Positions 59,151-64,000 of a stretch of DNA of 64,000 bases are shown here, in pieces. The notes beneath the pieces are model-generated. The model searched no databases, was not told the DNA's origin, and saw only the letters and a program-made list of their open reading frames with translations. The first letter of the stretch is position 1; the number at the start of each line of letters is the position of its first letter. Source of the stretch: Leptolyngbya sp. Heron Island J (GTDB taxonomy: Bacteria > Cyanobacteriota > Cyanobacteriia > Phormidesmidales > Phormidesmidaceae); NCBI RefSeq assembly GCF_000482245.1, contig NZ_AWNH01000115.1, forward strand, positions 186,001 to 250,000, written 5' to 3'. Both the position numbers and the translations under genes were made by a program.

Positions 59151-60818
59151 TTAAAACGCTACCTCCAAAGACAAGATAGTTTGGTCGTCATGCTGTTCGT
59201 TATTAACCGTATTGAGACGTGCTAATAGATTTTCAAGGACTAACCCGGTGGTTTGTTCCAGGAGCAACCGCCAGAGGCCAGTTTGGTTCAGCATGGTTTG
59301 TTGTCCATCAATGGTCACTAATGCCTCAGTAATCCCATCACTGGCTAGTAGCAGAGCATCGCCTTTGCTCAGACGCAAATGACCAGGCTTCGCTCGCCAT
59401 CTAGGTAATATCCCAAGCGGCACATTTTGGCCTTCAGTTAGATACGTAGGTTGAGGAGATTTGACATTGCCTTGTTGAAGATTTTGTTGTGACCACACTA
59501 CAGGATAGATGTGACCGGCATTGGCATAGGTCAGCTCTCGACTAGTTGGGTTATATCGCACCAGAACCATCGTAATCATGTGTTCATTGTTGACAAGATC
59601 AGCATTGAGCGCATGGTTGAGATTGGCTAAAACTGTTTCGGGACTGGGTGATTGGCTAGCTGATAATTCTCGCCGCAAAAGTGAAACGGCGCTTGCCATA
59701 AATAGAGCAGCCGGGACACCTTTGCCAGAGACATCGCCGACGGCTAACCAAATATCTCCCTGGGGATGGATAAAAACCTCATAAAAATCTCCACCGACTG
59801 CGCGAGCGGCCTGACACTTGGCCTGGATTTTTAGACCAGGAATTTCAGGCCAGACTTGATGGAGTAACTTATGCTGAATTTGCCGTGCCACTTCCAGCTC
59901 AGAACTCATCTGCTCGGTTTGTCGCTGGATGCGATGGTGTAATTTGGCCTGGGAGATGGCGATCGTAGCCTGCTCAGCAATGCTTTGGAACAATTTGATG
60001 GTGTTGCTGTCCCATGTGTGGTCAATTTGATAGAGAGCAATGGAGGCTAGGGGCTCAGCACGATACGTCAACTTTGCTGCTAGACGAGTTAAAGACACGT
60101 CACCGTAAGGAAATTTATCTAAAACTAGCTCCTGGCAAGGAGTTCCCATCGCTGCCAGGTCAGCTACTGATTCACCTGATTGGGAGTATGTGACGGGCTG
60201 TGGCGGTCTGCCTACATCAGCTGAGTCAACCGGATAGAGAACGGCATAATCAGCTTCAAAGGCTTCTCCTAGAGCCTTGACAACTGTTTGTAGGGTATTG
60301 GCGTAGTCTAATGAACTCCGAATGGTGGTAATGATTGAGTTATAGAGCGATTCTTTGCGCAGGGCTTGGGAGAGGTCGTAAATCCGCTTTTTGACGATGC
60401 GATAGGTTTTAGCGGCTTCATCAATGACCTGGCGTAGCTCATTGGGTTTCCAAGGTTTGGTGATGTATTGGAACACCTTGCCTGAGTTGATCGCATCGAC
60501 TAGATCTTCAACATCCGTATAACCGGTAAGGACGATGCGAATGGTGTCAGGGTACTTTTCTGTGGTCAAGCTTAAAAATTCCGTCCCATTCATTTTGGGC
60601 ATGCGTTGGTCGGAAATTATAATGGCCATCTCGCCATGTTTTTCCAGGCACTCTAGAGCCTCTTGGCCACTGCTGGCCCGATAGACACGATAATTACGTC
60701 TGAAGGTACGATGCAGTAACTCTAGGTTATCGAGTTCATCATCGACAACTAGAAGCTTAAGTTGTTCCTGAACGATGGAACTCATATCATCCTGTAGGAT
60801 ATCTGGTTCTTGGGGCAT
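59151..60818 (-). CDS. Response regulator with GAF-like and PP2C phosphatase domains
   Basis: A 555-residue signalling protein. An N-terminal receiver domain (about 17-135) has LKLLVVDDELDNLELLHRTF, IISDQRMPKMNG with the phosphorylated Asp, IVLTGYTDVEDLVDAINSGK and YITKPWKP. A GAF-like segment (about 170-300) contains LQTVVKALGEAFEADYAVLY. A short coiled coil (QMSSELEVARQIQHKLLHQV) leads to the SpoIIE/RsbU phosphatase: GGDFYEVFIHPQGDIWLAVG, DVSGKGVPAALFMA and LLASDGITEAL carry the metal-binding Asp residues. It would dephosphorylate an anti-sigma antagonist in response to a histidine kinase. The RsbW-like gene follows. Confidence 0.94.
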   Translation of the reverse strand: MPQEPDILQDDMSSIVQEQLKLLVVDDELDNLELLHRTFRRNYRVYRASSGQEALECLEKHGEMAIIISDQRMPKMNGTEFLSLTTEKYPDTIRIVLTGYTDVEDLVDAINSGKVFQYITKPWKPNELRQVIDEAAKTYRIVKKRIYDLSQALRKESLYNSIITTIRSSLDYANTLQTVVKALGEAFEADYAVLYPVDSADVGRPPQPVTYSQSGESVADLAAMGTPCQELVLDKFPYGDVSLTRLAAKLTYRAEPLASIALYQIDHTWDSNTIKLFQSIAEQATIAISQAKLHHRIQRQTEQMSSELEVARQIQHKLLHQVWPEIPGLKIQAKCQAARAVGGDFYEVFIHPQGDIWLAVGDVSGKGVPAALFMASAVSLLRRELSASQSPSPETVLANLNHALNADLVNNEHMITMVLVRYNPTSRELTYANAGHIYPVVWSQQNLQQGNVKSPQPTYLTEGQNVPLGILPRWRAKPGHLRLSKGDALLLASDGITEALVTIDGQQTMLNQTGLWRLLLEQTTGLVLENLLARLNTVNNEQHDDQTILSLEVAF

Positions 60819-61010
60819 ATTGGGACCAACCTGGGCAAGATAATCACCAATTCACCCATATTTACTCATCAATAGTAGTGTGCCCAGGGAGATACTTGGA
60901 CGATATCTCGATTTCAATCCAATTTGATGGGATTTTTAGGGGAATAATGGACGTTAGGGGAGCGTTGCACTATGGTCTATCTAAAGATTTCTGCTAGTCG
61001 TTAAGAAGCT

Positions 61011-61901
61011 ATGACGATACTCCGGTCTACTGGGCTAACTTTTGCAGTGGGGTTTTCGATGGCGCTTGCCTTATGGCGTGGGGGCCAGGCCTACGGTCAG
61101 TCAGTGCCTGCTCCTGTCTCTGAGGGATTGGCCAGATTAGATCGAGCCATTTGTTTACAGCAGTGGGAGCAAGCGATTGGGGTTACCAGTGAGCTGATGG
61201 CGACGGCAAATATCTCGCCCGCTTACCGCCAAGAATTACTGAGTTTTAGGCGTCAGTTGCAGACATGGAGCATACAGCCAACGCCTCCTTCGACTCAGGC
61301 TAGTTGCGATCGCACCCTGCCCCTGTTTTTAACCCTGGCTGAACCGGCAGCCCCTGAACCGCAGCCCCTAGATTGGAATCGCGCCCTGGCCACATTGCGC
61401 AACCCGCGCCCGATTATTCAGCTAGACAATGAATTTGAGCCCACCGATACTATCATTCCGCTGGAACTCATGGTCAGTAGTCCAGATGCTCTGACAAATT
61501 TTGCCAGCCCCATGGACACAAGGGATGGGTTTACGGTAGTTGGTGGGAGTTTAGACAGAAATCAACAGGTCTACAGCGTTTTAGCCCGCTTTGGCGATCG
61601 AGTATCCCTGGAGGCCAATGTGACTCGGGGAGATTTGAGCAGCACCCTCCAGGTGTTTATGTTTGATCAAAGTGGACGTCTGCTAACCCAGCAGGGCAAC
61701 GCTGCCTCACAGGTATACATGCAAGACATTGTCATTTCTAAAACAGATGTCTACTTTGTTGCTGTGAGTCCCCAGGGCACTACACCCATCTTAGATAGTC
61801 AAGGACAGCTGATAGATTGGCAAACTACTGGTGGCAATAATCGTTTTGACTACACCCTCACCCTGACTGGTGTTACCCCGTATCAGGCCTTACTCCCCTA
61901 G
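61011..61901 (+). CDS. Exported protein with PPC-like domain, unknown function
   Basis: A 296-residue protein with a signal peptide (TILRSTGLTFAVGFSMALAL, cleavage near AYG). The first 110 residues are helical (LARLDRAICLQQWEQAIGVT, then RQELLSFRRQLQTWSI) and resemble a TPR-like module found in cyanobacterial exported proteins. The rest is beta-rich (PIIQLDNEFEPTDT, QVYSVLARFGDRVSLEANVT, LSSTLQVFMFDQSGRLL, YFVAVSPQGTTPI, DYTLTLTGVTPY), typical of pre-peptidase C-terminal domains. It probably acts in the periplasm or outside. It converges on rsmH with six bases between the stops. Confidence 0.8.
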   Translation: MTILRSTGLTFAVGFSMALALWRGGQAYGQSVPAPVSEGLARLDRAICLQQWEQAIGVTSELMATANISPAYRQELLSFRRQLQTWSIQPTPPSTQASCDRTLPLFLTLAEPAAPEPQPLDWNRALATLRNPRPIIQLDNEFEPTDTIIPLELMVSSPDALTNFASPMDTRDGFTVVGGSLDRNQQVYSVLARFGDRVSLEANVTRGDLSSTLQVFMFDQSGRLLTQQGNAASQVYMQDIVISKTDVYFVAVSPQGTTPILDSQGQLIDWQTTGGNNRFDYTLTLTGVTPYQALLP

Positions 61902-61907
61902 GGGTAG

Positions 61908-62801
61908 CTAAATCCGTTCTGCCAGGCGTAATTTTGCCGAACGGGACCGGGGGTTGCGTCTGATTTCATCGGGGCTAGCCGTGATCGGCTTTTTGGTCAG
62001 CACCTTAAGCTGCTCATGATTTCGAAAGCCGTGTTTAACCCGCCGGTCCTCAAGGCTGTGAAAGCTAATGATAGCCAATCGTCCAGCCGGTGCTAGCCAC
62101 TCAGGTGCGACTTCGATCAGCCGCTCCAGTACATCCAATTCCCGGTTAACCGCAATTCGCAGTGCTTGAAAAACTCGCGTAGCTGGATGAATGCGACCAT
62201 GGCGATATTTACCCGGCACGCTGGCTGCGATCGCATCTGCCAGGGCCGTTGTGGTTTGGAATGGCCGCCGCTCTACAATCCGACGCGCAATCCGACGCGA
62301 AAGCCGCTCCTCACCATAGTGATAAAAAATATCCGCCAGTTCACGCTCCGATCGGTAATTAACCAGGTCAGCCGCCGTTAAGGACTGGCTAGGATTCATC
62401 CGCATATCCAACGCTCCCTGATGGCGAAAGCTAAACCCCCGTTCAGGACGATCTAACTGGGGAGAACTCACCCCCAAATCGGCAAGCACCCCATCAAAGC
62501 ATGGCTCGGTGGGAGAAAAGTCGGCAAAATTACCATGCCAAAACGTCACTCGGTCCCCAAATTCTTTCAGGTTCTGCCGGGCCGCCTCCAAGGCAATCGG
62601 GTCTTGATCTAGCGCCATCAGACAAATTGTAGGATCAGCCTCCAGCAGCAAGCGACTGTGACCGCCCCCGCCTACAGTGACATCCAGGTAATAGCCATGG
62701 GGTTTAGGAGCCAAACCCGTCAGAACATCCTCTGCCAGTACAGGCTGATGAGCAAAGATAGGTGCCGACTTTGACGTATCATCAGCACTGGCATTATTCA
62801 C
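61908..62801 (-). CDS. rsmH: 16S rRNA (cytosine1402-N4)-methyltransferase
   Basis: RsmH (MraW) methylates C1402 in the ribosomal P site. It is 297 residues long. Motifs: [36 protein letters not shown] (SAM-binding, about 40-55), [16 protein letters not shown] (about 105-120), [37 protein letters not shown] and [18 protein letters not shown]. All are intact. It is divergent from ndhH with about 120 bases between them. Confidence 0.97.
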   Translation of the reverse strand: MNNASADDTSKSAPIFAHQPVLAEDVLTGLAPKPHGYYLDVTVGGGGHSRLLLEADPTICLMALDQDPIALEAARQNLKEFGDRVTFWHGNFADFSPTEPCFDGVLADLGVSSPQLDRPERGFSFRHQGALDMRMNPSQSLTAADLVNYRSERELADIFYHYGEERLSRRIARRIVERRPFQTTTALADAIAASVPGKYRHGRIHPATRVFQALRIAVNRELDVLERLIEVAPEWLAPAGRLAIISFHSLEDRRVKHGFRNHEQLKVLTKKPITASPDEIRRNPRSRSAKLRLAERI

Positions 62802-62923
62802 AACACACCTCGTTGAAATCGAAATCGCATCATACCCTAGTTAGTTCTTTAGTTAGTTCTTTGGCCAGCTTTCAGCCAAGAATCTTGCTAAAGTAAATCA
62901 AAGAATAATACGGCATAGTTTCT

Positions 62924-64000
62924 ATGACACGGCTCGAAACCAGAACAGAGCCCATGGTAATCAACCTGGGTCCTCACCACCCCTCAATGCACGGTGTGTT
63001 ACGACTCATCGTCACCCTTGATGGTGAAGATGTAATCGATTGTGAGCCCGTGATTGGCTATCTGCATCGCGGCATGGAAAAAATTGCCGAGAACCGCACA
63101 AACGTCATGTTTGTTCCCTACGTCAGTCGTTGGGACTACGCAGCGGGTATGTTCAATGAAGCAATTACCGTCAACGCTCCAGAAAAGCTGGCCGATATTG
63201 AGGTACCCAGACGAGCTAGCTACATTCGAGTAATCATGCTCGAGTTAAACCGTATTGCCAATCACTTACTGTGGTTAGGCCCTTTCTTAGCTGATGTCGG
63301 TGCCCAGACCCCATTTTTCTACATTTTCCGTGAGCGGGAGATGATCTACGATCTGTGGGAAGCCGCTACAGGGGCTCGACTAATCAATAATAACTATTTT
63401 CGCATTGGGGGAGTAGCCGCCGATCTGCCCTATGGCTGGGTAGATAAGTGTGAAGACTTCTGTGATTACTTTTTACCCAAGGTTGATGAGTACGAAAAGC
63501 TGATCACCAACAACCCCATTTTCCGGCGTCGGGTTGAAGGTGTGGGTACCATTACCCGTGAAGATGCTATCAACTGGGGGCTTTCGGGGCCCATGCTACG
63601 AGGTTCTGGGGTGAAATGGGATCTGCGCAAAGTTGATCATTACGAGTGCTATGACGACTTTGATTGGGATGTACAGTGGGAAACTGCTGGCGATTGCTTT
63701 GCTCGCTACATTATTCGAGTACGAGAGATGCGGGAATCCGTAAAGATCATTCGCCAGGCTCTTAAGGGTTTACCAGGTGGCCCCTACGAGAATCTTGAAG
63801 CCAAGCGTATGGCCGAAGGTCCGAAATCTGAATGGAATGGTTTCGACTATCAGTTTATTGGCAAAAAAATTGCACCAACGTTCAAGATTCCAGCCGGTGA
63901 GCACTATGTGCGTTTAGAAAGTGGCAAAGGTGAATTAGGCGTATTTATCGTCGGTGATGACAGTATTTATCCCTGGCGCTGGAAGATTCGTGCACCTGAT
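62924..64000 (+). CDS. ndhH: NAD(P)H-quinone oxidoreductase subunit H (3' partial)
   Basis: A subunit of the cyanobacterial NDH-1 complex in the thylakoid membrane, used in respiration and cyclic electron flow. The first 359 residues are present; the ORF runs off the window end. It starts [20 protein letters not shown], and features such as [60 protein letters not shown] and [20 protein letters not shown] are characteristic. No frameshift is visible. The start ATG is placed by the conserved first residues. Confidence 0.97.
   Translation, partial: MTRLETRTEPMVINLGPHHPSMHGVLRLIVTLDGEDVIDCEPVIGYLHRGMEKIAENRTNVMFVPYVSRWDYAAGMFNEAITVNAPEKLADIEVPRRASYIRVIMLELNRIANHLLWLGPFLADVGAQTPFFYIFREREMIYDLWEAATGARLINNNYFRIGGVAADLPYGWVDKCEDFCDYFLPKVDEYEKLITNNPIFRRRVEGVGTITREDAINWGLSGPMLRGSGVKWDLRKVDHYECYDDFDWDVQWETAGDCFARYIIRVREMRESVKIIRQALKGLPGGPYENLEAKRMAEGPKSEWNGFDYQFIGKKIAPTFKIPAGEHYVRLESGKGELGVFIVGDDSIYPWRWKIRAPD

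Overview
The window comes from a cyanobacterium, probably a filamentous one. Repeated HIP1-type GCGATCGC octamers occur throughout, together with ntcA, ndhH, pxcA, a cyAbrB regulator, a DUF751 (Ycf33-like) gene, a CCB-type cytochrome b6f assembly gene, DUF3155 and DUF3084 genes, and a type 2 IPP isomerase. Most of the window is ordinary chromosomal housekeeping at moderate GC. No rRNA or tRNA gene was recognised. Genes run off both ends: a PhoD-like phosphatase on the left and ndhH on the right.

Layout. 1-18.9 kb: phosphatase, ABC permease, apt, an M23-like membrane protein, pentapeptide protein, Sfp-type phosphopantetheinyl transferase, type II NAD(P)H dehydrogenase next to an HTTM-DCC fusion, pxcA, a Ser/Thr kinase, Dam methylase, DUF751-rbfA-GH3, and two DUF genes. 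19.0-35.3 kb: a CRISPR-Cas island. 35.5-45.5 kb: a PEP-CTERM-like exported protein, sppA, fni, then an envelope/exopolysaccharide-like group (porin-like, TPR, GH8 glucanase). 45.5-64 kb: pyrR, Rrf2, cyAbrB, a histidine kinase, DUF3155, CcbB, PadR, DUF3084, ntcA/fabI, SRPBCC, a methylase-like protein without its NPPY motif, an anti-sigma/PP2C partner-switch pair, rsmH and ndhH.

The CRISPR island is the centre of interest. A WYL-type regulator (TIGR03985 family) is followed on the opposite strand by a Csx3-AAA fusion, a Card1/Can2-like CARF nuclease, and a tightly packed type III-D effector operon: cas10 without HD domain, a single cas7, csx10 (Cas5 plus a helical Cas11-like tail), a double Cas7, csx19 and a large TIGR03986 Cas7 with insertion. 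The gene content matches the cyanobacterial III-Dv type of complex, but cas7 and cas5-cas11 are separate overlapping genes instead of one fused gene. Downstream are a frameshifted small membrane ORF, a two-TM CARF protein, and a decayed adaptation module: a reverse transcriptase remnant with a stop and a frameshift, running into a cas1 that lacks its N-terminus, then an intact cas2. A leader and a 17-repeat array follow, with decayed repeats at the far end. No cas6 is present. One palindrome core, GAAGACCCCTCTTC, lies upstream of both the WYL regulator and the membrane CARF gene and may be a shared operator.

How the parts would work together (inference): crRNAs from the array are matured by a Cas6 or host RNase encoded elsewhere and load the III-D complex. 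Target RNA triggers Cas7 cleavage and cyclic oligoadenylate synthesis by the GGDD Cas10. The Card1-like nuclease and the membrane CARF protein respond to the second messenger, and Csx3-AAA removes it.
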